Part shown: positions 5,105 to 13,356 of the stretch, in pieces | Numbering within the stretch: the stretch's first letter is position 1 | Layout of the letters: each line of letters opens with the position of its first letter | DNA from: Nitrospinae bacterium CG11_big_fil_rev_8_21_14_0_20_56_8 | Lineage (GTDB): Bacteria; Nitrospinota; Nitrospinia; Nitrospinales; VA-1 | DNA length: 13,356 nucleotides | NCBI GenBank assembly: GCA_002796165.1 | Contig: PCWF01000111.1 | Span: forward strand, 1-13,356 | Reading direction: 5' to 3' | The notes under the pieces: generated by a model | The model's input: the letters and a program-made list of their open reading frames with translations, nothing else | The model's database searches: none | What the model was told of the DNA's origin: nothing | Program-made: the position numbers and the translations under genes

Positions 5105-7525
5105 ATGGCCATGACATCCCTGCTGGCAACCTTTCTGCTCATCGTCATCGGGATCGGGATTCTCTCCCGGCGCCCCTTTCTCCATTTTCCCCTGGACGAC
5201 GATTTTTCCCTCTACACCTACATTGCCCGCTTTTCCCGCCGGGGCCTGCGCTGGAAACACGACCTCCAGGTGATCGGCATCCCGATCTGGAAAATGCGGT
5301 TGATCGACCGGCTCTACGGCTCCCCCGAGGGTGGGATCCAGCGGGTGCGCCATCTTCAAACCGCATTCCATTGCGCCGGATCGGCCGTCATTTTCATCGG
5401 GATCTGGCAATGGACGCAGGATCCCTGGGCCGCACTCGCAGGCGGAACGTTGCACGCCTTTTACGGAACCTCCCCGGACCTCACCGCCGGATCGTTCAAT
5501 CACGAACAATTCTATGTTCCCGTCATTTTTGCCGGTCTTCTGTTTTTATGCGCCGGACCTTGGGGAGTCCCCTGGGCCGGATTCTGCTTCGGCATCGCCA
5601 CCTTCGCCAAGACCAACGTCGGCTTGTACCCCGCGGTGTTCCTGTGGCCGATCGGATCTCATTACGGACTTCCGGCGATGGGCGCATTCGCCGCCGCCGG
5701 GGCCGCACCCATGCTCCTGTCCCATCTCGTGGAGCGTGCGAACGGGTACTGGGACCCCGAGGCGAAACGGCAAATGGCCGCCCGCTACGCCACCACCATC
5801 CGCTCCACCCGCACCAAGGGGATGTATTTCAGCGTGGCGCGTGAAGTGGGAGGCCTTATCCGGCAAACCCTTCCTTTGTGGATCGCGGGCCTGCCGGGCC
5901 TGGCGCTTTCCTTTTACGAAGCCGGGGCCGTCTGGATGGGGGGCTTCACGCTGGCCACGGTGGGAATGATCGTGTTTCAGCGGGCATTCTCCCGTTATCA
6001 TTATCTTCCCCTGCTGGGACTGCTGGCGTTTTCGTCCGGGATCGCACTCCACTCGCTTTATGCCTGGGATCCCCAATGGGGATTGGCGGGTATTGCCGCG
6101 CTGGGGGCTATTACACTCTGGAATGTCAAGTCTCTGCAGTTTTACTACAGCCGCCCCACCGCACCGGAAACCCTGGTGCGGTATGAAAAATTCGACCAAT
6201 ACCTGTATCTTCCCCGGCTCGGAAAATTGATGAAGCGCATCATGCGGGCGCGCGGGGAAAGTGAGGAGCGGATCTACGTCTGGGGCACATTCACCCAGTT
6301 GTATCACCTGACCGAGTGCCCCTCCTCCGACACCTATCTCCATTACTGCATCGGGCCCTGGAACCGTCCCGCCCTGGAAATTTATTTCGACACCGTGGTG
6401 GGGGGATGGATGCGCCACCGCCCCCCTTATCTGGTGCAGGCGTTTCACGACCTGGACCTGGACGCGCTGAAAGAATTGACCGGACTCGACTACCGCCTGA
6501 TCAAGGTGTTCTACGCGCGGTTTCCCGTCTTCCGCCTGATGGCGCAGACTTCCGTGGCGCGCGATCCGCTTTCCCTGACCTGGCAGGAAAAAATGCAATG
6601 GATGGAACGCCTGACCTCCGGGGGGAAACACATCCCCGGCGTGGACCGGACGGAGTTCACCCCCGAGCGCCTGCGCACCGCTTACAAGGAATGCCACAAG
6701 CTGGTGCGCATGAACCCCAATGACATCGAGGGCCTGATTTATCTGGGCGAAATCTATAATCAAATGGAACGGTTCGACGATTCGGCGAATGCCCTGTCCC
6801 TCGTGATCGGAAAAGAACCGCATCGGTCCTACATCCGCATCCTTCTCGCCGCCACCCGTCTGAACCAAAGCATGACCGACGAAGCGGAACGGCTTCTGGA
6901 TGAGGAAAAACGCCGATTCTCCAAGGTGCTCGAACCCGCCGCCTTTGCGGAAATCGCGTTTCTCCGGGGCCGCATTGCGCAAGATCGGCACGATTTCCCC
7001 TCGGCCGTCGAAACATTCAAGGGAATCGTCCGGGAGTATCCCAATCGCGCCGAAGCCTGGCAACGATCGATCCAATGCCTCGCGTCATTGAACGAAATGG
7101 AATCCATCCATCGGCTCTTCGACGAAACGGTTCGGATCGAGAATCGAAAGGAAGCGGAATGGGTCCGGACCCTGATCGCCAAGGCCGTCGCCGAAGGGTC
7201 GGCCCCGGAAAAACCCGAACACGAAACTCTGGATGAATATTCAAGGCAGGATTCCGGCAACACCCTCCTGGCTTACGCCCTGGCCTCCGCCCTGGAAAAA
7301 GGCGGTAAAGCGGGGGAAGCCTTCCGGCGATTCGAGCGCATCGCCAAAACGGAACCCGGTTACTCCGACATCCGGGGCGCGGCATGGTTTCGAGCGGCGC
7401 GGCTCGCACCCCAGGAACTTAAAGAAGATTTCTGCCGGCAATGCCTTGAATTGATTCCCAACCATAACGGGGCCCGGAAAATTCTCAATGAAATGGAGCG
7501 AACCCATGAGATATTTCACAATTAA
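5105..7525 (+). CDS. GT-C-like membrane glycosyltransferase with C-terminal TPR domain
   Basis: An 806-residue protein in three parts. Residues 1 to about 350 are polytopic: a first helix (about 4-20), a first loop carrying the acidic motif LDDDFSLYTY (Asp31-33), where GT-C enzymes of the PMT/ArnT class keep their catalytic Asp, then about eight to ten hydrophobic segments. Residues 355-520 look like the soluble domain that follows the membrane part in such transferases, with IYVWGTFTQLY near 387-397. From about 535 to 790 there are several TPR-like helical pairs (for example around 535-570, 608-645 and 717-755). GT-C enzymes use lipid-phosphate sugars on the periplasmic face, so the TPR region is probably periplasmic too (inference). 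ATG at 5105 is used; ATG 5111 is possible. A stop at 5069-5071 limits upstream extension. The donor and acceptor are unknown. First gene of the rightward operon; the next starts 21 bases later. Confidence 0.8.
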   Translation: MAMTSLLATFLLIVIGIGILSRRPFLHFPLDDDFSLYTYIARFSRRGLRWKHDLQVIGIPIWKMRLIDRLYGSPEGGIQRVRHLQTAFHCAGSAVIFIGIWQWTQDPWAALAGGTLHAFYGTSPDLTAGSFNHEQFYVPVIFAGLLFLCAGPWGVPWAGFCFGIATFAKTNVGLYPAVFLWPIGSHYGLPAMGAFAAAGAAPMLLSHLVERANGYWDPEAKRQMAARYATTIRSTRTKGMYFSVAREVGGLIRQTLPLWIAGLPGLALSFYEAGAVWMGGFTLATVGMIVFQRAFSRYHYLPLLGLLAFSSGIALHSLYAWDPQWGLAGIAALGAITLWNVKSLQFYYSRPTAPETLVRYEKFDQYLYLPRLGKLMKRIMRARGESEERIYVWGTFTQLYHLTECPSSDTYLHYCIGPWNRPALEIYFDTVVGGWMRHRPPYLVQAFHDLDLDALKELTGLDYRLIKVFYARFPVFRLMAQTSVARDPLSLTWQEKMQWMERLTSGGKHIPGVDRTEFTPERLRTAYKECHKLVRMNPNDIEGLIYLGEIYNQMERFDDSANALSLVIGKEPHRSYIRILLAATRLNQSMTDEAERLLDEEKRRFSKVLEPAAFAEIAFLRGRIAQDRHDFPSAVETFKGIVREYPNRAEAWQRSIQCLASLNEMESIHRLFDETVRIENRKEAEWVRTLIAKAVAEGSAPEKPEHETLDEYSRQDSGNTLLAYALASALEKGGKAGEAFRRFERIAKTEPGYSDIRGAAWFRAARLAPQELKEDFCRQCLELIPNHNGARKILNEMERTHEIFHN

Positions 7526-7546
7526 TCCGAACCGATCGAGGTTATT

Positions 7547-8485
7547 TTGAAAGCCAGCGTCATCATCCCCAACTGGAACGGCATCCGCTTCGTCGGCATG
7601 TGCCTGGACTCCCTCCAAAAAACCACGATGGAGGAATTCGAAGTCATCGTCGTGGATAACGGGTCCGCCGACGGGTCCCGCGAATGGGTCGAGGAAAAAT
7701 ATCCCTGGGTCCGGCTCATCAAGCTTCCCTTCAATATGGGATTCGCCCGCGCCTGCAACGAAGGGATGCGCGCCTCGCAAGCGGAATATTTCGTTCTGCT
7801 CAACAACGACATCGAGGTCGAACCCGACTGGCTCGAAGAACTGTGCCAGGGCATGGAGCGGCATCCCGAATGCGGCATGGGAACCTCCAAGATGATGTTC
7901 CTCGACGACCGGGAGGTGTTTTACAACACGGGGGATCTGTTTCACGCCTGGTCGGCGGGCGGGGGAAGGGGACAGGGAGAAAAGGACGTGGGGCAGTATG
8001 ACCGTGAGGAATACGTGTTCGGCGCCTGCGCGGGCGCGGGCATCTACCGGAAAGCCATGATCGACCGGATCGGCCTGTTCGACGAGGATTTTTTCATCTT
8101 CGCCGAGGACGTGGATCTCAACATGCGAAGCCAGCTTCAGGGCTACAAGGCAATTTACCTGCCCCGGGCCAAGGTGTACCACATCGGCACCGCGACGGTG
8201 GGGCTGTACAGCGACCGCTACACCTACCTGTGCAAGCGAAACGACATCTTCGTTCTCATCAAGAATTTCTCGCTCGGCTGGTACTGCCGGTATTTCTTCA
8301 GCATCCTGCGCCACCAGGTCCGGGACATCCGGTACTTCACGTCCCGCGGCCAGGGAACGGTGCTATTAAAGAGCAAGATCGACGCCCTGCTGAAACTGTT
8401 CCCCATGCTGACCCGCCGCTACCACATCCAGCGGACCCGCAAAGTGGAAGACGAGGAGATCGAAAAGCTCACCCTCACGGATTGA
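7547..8485 (+). CDS. Family 2 glycosyltransferase (TTG start)
   Basis: A 312-residue GT-A glycosyltransferase expected to act in the cytoplasm on a nucleotide sugar. Motifs are ASVIIPNWNG (3-12), VDNGSADGS (36-44), NND (86-88) as the metal-binding DxD equivalent, the FGACAGAGIYRKAMI block (158-172) and FAEDVDLNMR (185-194). It belongs to the same broad GT2 branch as the gene at 2219 but is clearly different in sequence. No ATG exists that keeps the first strand; TTG at 7547 is the only good start, with GAGGT (7538-7542) 4 nt before it. AACC (7530-7533) can pair with GGTT (7540-7543) and partly hide that site. The upstream limit is the previous gene's stop, in the same frame. It is close-packed behind the GT-C gene, so both probably serve one glycan pathway. 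Confidence 0.9.
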   Translation: MKASVIIPNWNGIRFVGMCLDSLQKTTMEEFEVIVVDNGSADGSREWVEEKYPWVRLIKLPFNMGFARACNEGMRASQAEYFVLLNNDIEVEPDWLEELCQGMERHPECGMGTSKMMFLDDREVFYNTGDLFHAWSAGGGRGQGEKDVGQYDREEYVFGACAGAGIYRKAMIDRIGLFDEDFFIFAEDVDLNMRSQLQGYKAIYLPRAKVYHIGTATVGLYSDRYTYLCKRNDIFVLIKNFSLGWYCRYFFSILRHQVRDIRYFTSRGQGTVLLKSKIDALLKLFPMLTRRYHIQRTRKVEDEEIEKLTLTD

Positions 8486-8495
8486 AAAGGAGCCT

Positions 8496-8512
8496 GCGGA
8501 CCTCAAGTCCGC
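8496..8512 (+). other. Intercistronic hairpin
   Basis: GCGGAC, a CTCAA loop and GTCCGC form a perfect 6-bp GC-rich stem, 10 bases after the glycosyltransferase stop and about 55 bases before the next start. C-rich sequence follows rather than T, so it is not an intrinsic terminator. It could be an RNA-processing or stability element. It is the only notable structure in the 81-base gap. Confidence 0.4.
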
Positions 8513-8566
8513 CCCCAACCCATCCGTAAACATAATAAGAAAGGCCATCCACGCCCCTGCAACCTG

Positions 8567-10135
8567 ATGACAACCCATACCCCAAAGACCGAAAACCGTG
8601 AAAACTTCAGGTCCGTTCCCGCTTCCGTGAATAACATCCCGGACTCGACCCCCGTGAACGACAGGATTCTGACTGCCATTTTAACGGACCGGCTGGACGA
8701 GGCGCGCGCCCTCCTTTTGCATCATCGAACCGGATTGGAGAGCCTGGCCCATTTGCTCGATCGAATCCCCTCCCCGCATACGCCGCCCCTGGCGGGGTTG
8801 GAGGGCAACCTGCCCCGGGTACTGCAAATCTCCGTCTCCTACACCTGCGGGATCGGATGCAAGATGTGCTACGCGGGGTTCGCGGACCGGACCGTCCTGT
8901 ATGAAGATTACAAATATCTCGATCCCGTCGAGTTCGGCAAACTCGGCCCCTGGATCGAGTCGGCCACCCACGTCGTTTTCATCGGCGCGGGGGAAACCCT
9001 CGACTCGCCGCTTATTTACGATTTCATCTCCACCCTCGAACGTAAAACCACGATCCTCTACACCAGCGGCGTTCCCCTCAACCGCGAAAAGGCCCGGAAG
9101 CTGATCCGGTCCGGACTTCGGAACCTGGTTTTTTCCTTCGACGGAAAAACCACCCTGGGCCATGGAGGAGGATCCGCAAACTATATCCGCAAATTCTGGG
9201 AAAAAGCGGAAATGATGCGGCGGGCAAAGGAAGAAATGAAATCCTCCCAACCCAATATCCATCTGACCGTCACCATCGATAAAGAGAATTTCGGGCAGTT
9301 GGACGCGATCATCCAAACCGCCGTCGATCACGGCATCCATAGCATCATCCTCAATCCGCTCAACCCCAATGTCCAGGAGCACTACGAAAAATCCATTTAT
9401 TCCAGCTTCGAGGAATCGCGTCAACACATCAACCGGATCATCGAAGCGTGGAACGGCCGGGGCATCCGGGTGACCAACAACCGCGAAGACCTGATCCACG
9501 ACGCGCTGGAGGCCTGCAATTTCGTGGACAGCGATTTCAATTTCGATCCGATGCGTCCGCGTCCCGATATCTGTTGCGGCCCCCTCACCTCTCCTCTGGA
9601 GCGGGGCGACCTCCCGCCTCGCGAATATTGGAATTCGTTCCCTCTCCGGTATTTCAGGCATCTGCATTACTATGCCGACGAGGGCCACTTGCCGCATACC
9701 TGCCAGACCTGCTGGCTGATGAACCCGAAAAAATACGCCGAAACCTCGCCCACCCGGCTCGCGCCACAGGCGGATATCGAGAGGATCATGGAAACCTATC
9801 GGCGTGCGTCCGCGATGAAACGATCGGGAGACCTTCGAGGTGCGGAAAACCTGTTTGACCAGGCGCTTCAGCGATGCACCGACCCCGCCCTGAAGGGAAA
9901 AATATTCTTCCACCTGGGTGAAATCCAGCTCCTGCGGGGCGATCTGGAAACAGCGACGATGCAAATGAAACGCGCGGTGCAGTTTCATTTCCATCATAAG
10001 CTGGCATTCTCGTTTCTCTACCTGCTCATGACCCTTCAGACCCCCGTGCCGTTCGGGCCCCGGCGCAGGGTCTCGTCGCTTGAATTTCTCGACCGGTTCT
10101 CGGATCTGCATTCGGGCGCATGCATTCCCAAATAA
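8567..10135 (+). CDS. Radical SAM protein with C-terminal TPR-like tail
   Basis: A 522-residue protein. Residues 1-80 are a helical or partly disordered N-terminus without a recognised domain. The radical SAM core begins at about 83, with the cluster motif C94-x3-C98-x2-C101 (CGIGCKMCY) and a glycine-rich GAGE (140-143). Cys336-Cys337 and C379-x2-C382 lie after the core, as in SPASM/twitch domains that bind an auxiliary cluster. Residues about 407-475 form two TPR-like helical pairs (SGDLRGAENLFDQAL, then RGDLETATMQMKRAV). The substrate is unknown and no leader-peptide recognition domain was seen. ATG at 8567 lacks a clear ribosome binding site; GTG codons at 8597, 8627 and 8654 are possible alternatives and would leave the core intact. 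Same strand as its neighbours with an 81-base gap, so probably in the operon. Not closely related to the radical SAM gene at 1035. Confidence 0.85.
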   Translation: MTTHTPKTENRENFRSVPASVNNIPDSTPVNDRILTAILTDRLDEARALLLHHRTGLESLAHLLDRIPSPHTPPLAGLEGNLPRVLQISVSYTCGIGCKMCYAGFADRTVLYEDYKYLDPVEFGKLGPWIESATHVVFIGAGETLDSPLIYDFISTLERKTTILYTSGVPLNREKARKLIRSGLRNLVFSFDGKTTLGHGGGSANYIRKFWEKAEMMRRAKEEMKSSQPNIHLTVTIDKENFGQLDAIIQTAVDHGIHSIILNPLNPNVQEHYEKSIYSSFEESRQHINRIIEAWNGRGIRVTNNREDLIHDALEACNFVDSDFNFDPMRPRPDICCGPLTSPLERGDLPPREYWNSFPLRYFRHLHYYADEGHLPHTCQTCWLMNPKKYAETSPTRLAPQADIERIMETYRRASAMKRSGDLRGAENLFDQALQRCTDPALKGKIFFHLGEIQLLRGDLETATMQMKRAVQFHFHHKLAFSFLYLLMTLQTPVPFGPRRRVSSLEFLDRFSDLHSGACIPK

Positions 10136-10214
10136 CGTTGTAATCTTTTGCCATTTATGATGAAATGCCCTCCGTAACGATGCCGGATGGCAACCCACGG
10201 GTCGCTTCCTTGAC

Positions 10215-13200
10215 GTGGCCCTGACCCTCCTCAATCGACAGCCACTCGGTTTGAGCGCCTTGGCAGATAACATATCCTTCACATTCAAGACTTCATTCCG
10301 CTCCGCCCGACAGGGAACCGAAGAATTATCCCCGCCCTCGGGCTTCTCTTTCACTCCCGAGGGAAACCTCGTCGTTTCCGACGACTTCAAGCATCGTATC
10401 CAGATTTTTTCACCCGACGGGGAACTGATCCGTTGCTTTGGAAGCCAGGGGAACCGTCCCGGCGAGTTTCATTACCCGAAGGGCACGGCGGTGGATGGTG
10501 CGGGAAACATCTACGTCGCGGACAGTTGGAATCACCGGATACAGAAATTCGACGCGCAGGGGACTCCCCTGCTCGCGTTCGGGACCTGCGGGGAAAATCC
10601 GGGAGAATTGAACGAGCCCTACGACATCCACGTCGAACCTTCAGGCCGGATTCTCGTCGTCGAGCGGTACAACCACCGCATCCAGTTCTTCGCGCCGGAT
10701 GGGAAATCCCTCGGCTACCTGGGAAGCCGGGGAATGGTGCTGGAAGAACGACTGGCCGCGATGTTCGACACCCCGGCCCGCATTCTTCCACCGCCGCTGT
10801 TCGAATTTCCCACCTCCATCGCCCGGGACAGCCGCGGAAACTATTTTATCTCCGACAGCAGTAACCACCGGATCCTCAAGTTCGATGGCGGCTGGAAGCG
10901 TCTCTTGTCCATTGGTGAGCGGGGAAGCGAGCCCGGGAAGTTCCAGTATTGCATGTGGGTGGCCGTAGGACCCAACGACCTGGTGTATGCCGCCGACCTG
11001 AACAACGACCGCATCCAGGTTTTCTCTTCCGAGGGCCATTTCGTGGCAAGCATCGGGGAATCGCGCGGGGGCGAATCCCTTAAAAGCCCCAGCCTGGTGG
11101 CGGTGGGGCCCGATGGAGCCCTTTATACCGGCCTGACGTTCGACACGACGGTTTCCATCTTCATCCCGCCCTCCGAACCCCAGAAAGACCTGGCCCGGCA
11201 ACGGGCGCAGGGTGACCCGGATGATTATTTTTATCAGGACTGGTGCGCCCGGCTGGCCTGTCTTGCAGGCGACTTTTCCTCCGCCGTGAAATCCTGGGCG
11301 GCGGCGGTGGCGCGATTGCACCCCGCCAAAGAAGACTCCGATCCCGGATTCGCCGCGGGCCTGCTTGTCCGGCTCAGCCGATGTACGGCTCAGATGAAAA
11401 GCGGTCCCGAACAGGAAGCCCTTCTGCTGAAGGGACTCGAAATGATCGACGGCCACCTGATTCAGGCCCGCCAGAACCTGATGGACGCGCAGGCGGTCTG
11501 GGACAAGGCGGTACCCGAGGTAACGCAGTTCGTCATCGAACAGCAAAACCGCATCCTGTCGGACCAGGACGATCCACGGGTTTTTAACAAAGATCTGTTC
11601 CAGGCCGAGGATCGCGAGCGGGAATTATTCCGGGAATGCCGGCGGCTTGCGTTTGTTTATCGCCAACGTGCGGATGACTTCGCCGATTTTTTTTCCAACG
11701 CGCTCCGGAGCGGTCTGACCGAGCCGGCCCTTGCCGCCCTCCTCCGGCTTCTCGCCCGGCGAACGAACGAGCTGTGCCAGTTGATGATCGGCTACCTGGA
11801 AGCCAAGGAAAAAAACGAGGAGGCCATGGTTCGGCTGTTCGGGGAAATGCAGGACGACGGGAAAAAATGGGCCACCTTCCTGCCGAAACTGCATTTCAGC
11901 CGCCGCATCCTGGGTCTTTTGATCCACCTTCAATTCGAGTTGCACACCCACATCCGCAACTTCCAGGAGGTGGCCGTCCATGACCCCCAAAATCCCCTGC
12001 TGGAAGAAATCCTCCGCGATTTGTTCATTGAACCGCCGGGGGCTCACATGGGAACGAAGATTTTGATGGGCCTTCAGGAGGACTGGTTGGCTCACAAGTG
12101 GATCGACATCCATCATAAAAACATAGTCGATTTATGGGCCCACGAGTGGAACCCGCCCGCCCCCGCCGTTGCCACGGGACTGACCGCGGATTTCTTCTCC
12201 GCCGTTCCCTACGATTTTGAACGCATGGAGCTCGACGACTTGGCACAAGGCGTCCTGCTTCCCTGCCTCCCGTTAAAGGACACGCCTGAAGGACTGGTGG
12301 CCGCCAACCGCATTTTCCCCTGGACCCTGGCAGAAAATGGCTCCGACCTGGCCCGCCGCCTGGGGGAAATTATCGCCAGCGAAGCGCAATACGACGAAAA
12401 AGAAGACGAGCTGTTCGCCCATCTCAAGGAACTCTCCCTCCAGGAGCAGAATTTCCATATCCAGCTCCGGCAGGTCAACGTTACGGATAAAAAGACCCCG
12501 ATCACCCTTCAGAACAGCATCTTCATCGTCGGTTTCCAGATCAGCCTTCTGAGAAGGATGATTCTGGCCCTGGAGTTGAATGAAACCCTCAACCTCTCCC
12601 GCCTTGTAATCGGCACCGCCCTGCTCGTGGAAAGCCCGGAGGGAAAGGATTCGGAGCCGTCCCGCATGCATCTGCAGAAAATGCGTGACTTCCGCGACGG
12701 GATCGCAAACAAGGTGACTGATTTATTCGCCGCGAGAAAATCCGCCTCCTTTCGTGAGGGCGAATTGAACCTCGAAAGAGAAAGCCTCAACCTTCGGAAT
12801 GAAGTGGGCGACATTCAACGGGCGGAAAAAAACCGGGAAGATCTGTTCGAATGCCAATTCGAAATCAGCCGGCTGGAAATCGTGCTCGACCGGTTCTCGC
12901 GGATACGGAACCTGCTCAATCAAATCCTGTCGTTTGTGGATGCCGGTCCGCCCTCCCTTAATTTCAAGGGATCGATCCAGAAAGGCGGCGCCCTGACCGG
13001 ACAATTCCTCCAACCCGTGGGGATGGCCTTCGCGCCTTCCGGAGACCTGTTGGTCACCGACATGGAGCACCACCGGGTTTTCCGGTTCAGCGGAAGCGGG
13101 GACTACAAAGGTTATTTCGGAATCTGGGGGGATCACCCCGGGGGATTCAAAAATCCCGTGGATGTGGGGGTCGACCGCAAGGGGTTTATCTATGTCGCCG

Positions 13201-13356
13201 AGGCGCTGAATCCGCGCATTCAAAAATTCTCCCCGCAAGGAGAATACCTTCTCACGATGGGAGCCCGGGAAAATCCCGAATTCAGACCGGGAATCCTGTT
13301 TTCACTTTCGATCGACCCGGGCGGGCACATCTGGACCGCCGATCCGGTCCACAACC
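10215..13356 (+). CDS. Large NHL-repeat beta-propeller scaffold protein, 3' end outside window
   Basis: At least 1,047 residues are in the window and the frame is open to the edge. About six NHL-type blades occupy nt 10340-11170, with repeated cores such as NIYVADSWNHRIQKF, ILVVERYNHRIQFF and YFISDSSNHRILKF. A helical region of almost 600 residues follows (about 11185-12950), TPR-like at first (SSAVKSWAAAVARL) and with coiled-coil-like heptads near nt 12740-12900. NHL blades then resume (LLVTDMEHHRVFRF, then FIYVAEALNPRIQKF, then a third cut by the edge). No signal peptide or membrane segment is evident, so it is probably cytoplasmic. NHL propellers bind proteins, RNA or sugars; no catalytic motif is seen. 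The start is uncertain: the frame opens after TGA 10161-10163 and has no ATG before the repeats. GTG 10215 is used; TTG 10251 or 10260 would also do. Confidence 0.8.
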   Translation, partial: MALTLLNRQPLGLSALADNISFTFKTSFRSARQGTEELSPPSGFSFTPEGNLVVSDDFKHRIQIFSPDGELIRCFGSQGNRPGEFHYPKGTAVDGAGNIYVADSWNHRIQKFDAQGTPLLAFGTCGENPGELNEPYDIHVEPSGRILVVERYNHRIQFFAPDGKSLGYLGSRGMVLEERLAAMFDTPARILPPPLFEFPTSIARDSRGNYFISDSSNHRILKFDGGWKRLLSIGERGSEPGKFQYCMWVAVGPNDLVYAADLNNDRIQVFSSEGHFVASIGESRGGESLKSPSLVAVGPDGALYTGLTFDTTVSIFIPPSEPQKDLARQRAQGDPDDYFYQDWCARLACLAGDFSSAVKSWAAAVARLHPAKEDSDPGFAAGLLVRLSRCTAQMKSGPEQEALLLKGLEMIDGHLIQARQNLMDAQAVWDKAVPEVTQFVIEQQNRILSDQDDPRVFNKDLFQAEDRERELFRECRRLAFVYRQRADDFADFFSNALRSGLTEPALAALLRLLARRTNELCQLMIGYLEAKEKNEEAMVRLFGEMQDDGKKWATFLPKLHFSRRILGLLIHLQFELHTHIRNFQEVAVHDPQNPLLEEILRDLFIEPPGAHMGTKILMGLQEDWLAHKWIDIHHKNIVDLWAHEWNPPAPAVATGLTADFFSAVPYDFERMELDDLAQGVLLPCLPLKDTPEGLVAANRIFPWTLAENGSDLARRLGEIIASEAQYDEKEDELFAHLKELSLQEQNFHIQLRQVNVTDKKTPITLQNSIFIVGFQISLLRRMILALELNETLNLSRLVIGTALLVESPEGKDSEPSRMHLQKMRDFRDGIANKVTDLFAARKSASFREGELNLERESLNLRNEVGDIQRAEKNREDLFECQFEISRLEIVLDRFSRIRNLLNQILSFVDAGPPSLNFKGSIQKGGALTGQFLQPVGMAFAPSGDLLVTDMEHHRVFRFSGSGDYKGYFGIWGDHPGGFKNPVDVGVDRKGFIYVAEALNPRIQKFSPQGEYLLTMGARENPEFRPGILFSLSIDPGGHIWTADPVHN

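Noticed and set aside
10157..10177. Six-codon ATG frame just before the NHL gene as a leader peptide
   Set aside because: Too short to judge and without a ribosome binding site or attenuator structure.
1..13356. CRISPR arrays, tRNA or rRNA genes, insertion sequences, attachment sites
   Set aside because: No regularly spaced repeats, no transposase or integrase gene, and no cloverleaf or rRNA signature was seen on either strand by eye.

Overview
The window is a GC-rich stretch of bacterial chromosome. A signal-peptide-bearing porin with a C-terminal Phe points to a Gram-negative (diderm) organism. The mix of NHL, TPR and radical-SAM/glycosyltransferase genes would suit a deep-branching Gram-negative lineage (for example Nitrospinota, Nitrospirota or the old delta-proteobacteria). 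That lineage guess is weak, and no diagnostic marker for it is present.

Layout. (1) Positions 1-865, minus strand: the 5' four-fifths of prfB (release factor 2), with an intact programmed +1 frameshift and a candidate promoter. (2) 1035-3220, plus strand: a radical SAM protein with a partial SPASM domain, coupled through an ATGA overlap to a family 2 glycosyltransferase. (3) 3288-4589, minus strand: an OprO/OprP-type anion porin. Its promoter region carries two tandem 24-bp palindromes that match the ModE molybdate-responsive box in sequence and in N6 spacing. (4) 4590-5104: a 515-bp divergent intergenic region holding the ModE-like boxes, the porin promoter, a near-consensus sigma-70 promoter facing right, and a leader of about 225 nt. 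(5) 5105-13356, plus strand: a probable operon of four genes. These are a polytopic GT-C-like membrane glycosyltransferase fused to a TPR domain, a second family 2 glycosyltransferase (TTG start), a second radical SAM protein with a TPR-like tail, and a protein of more than 1,000 residues with NHL beta-propeller blades at both ends of a long helical middle. The last gene runs off the right edge.

How the genes may work together. The two family 2 transferases are probably cytoplasmic and could build or start a glycan. The GT-C enzyme could transfer a lipid-linked sugar on the periplasmic side. The radical SAM proteins could modify a sugar, lipid or peptide in the same pathway, with TPR and NHL regions acting as protein-binding scaffolds. 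This is inference from co-location; no precursor peptide and no glycan-specific marker gene was found. The best-supported unusual point is the pair of ModE-type boxes over the porin promoter, which suggests that an anion porin normally called phosphate-selective is here controlled by molybdate or tungstate supply.
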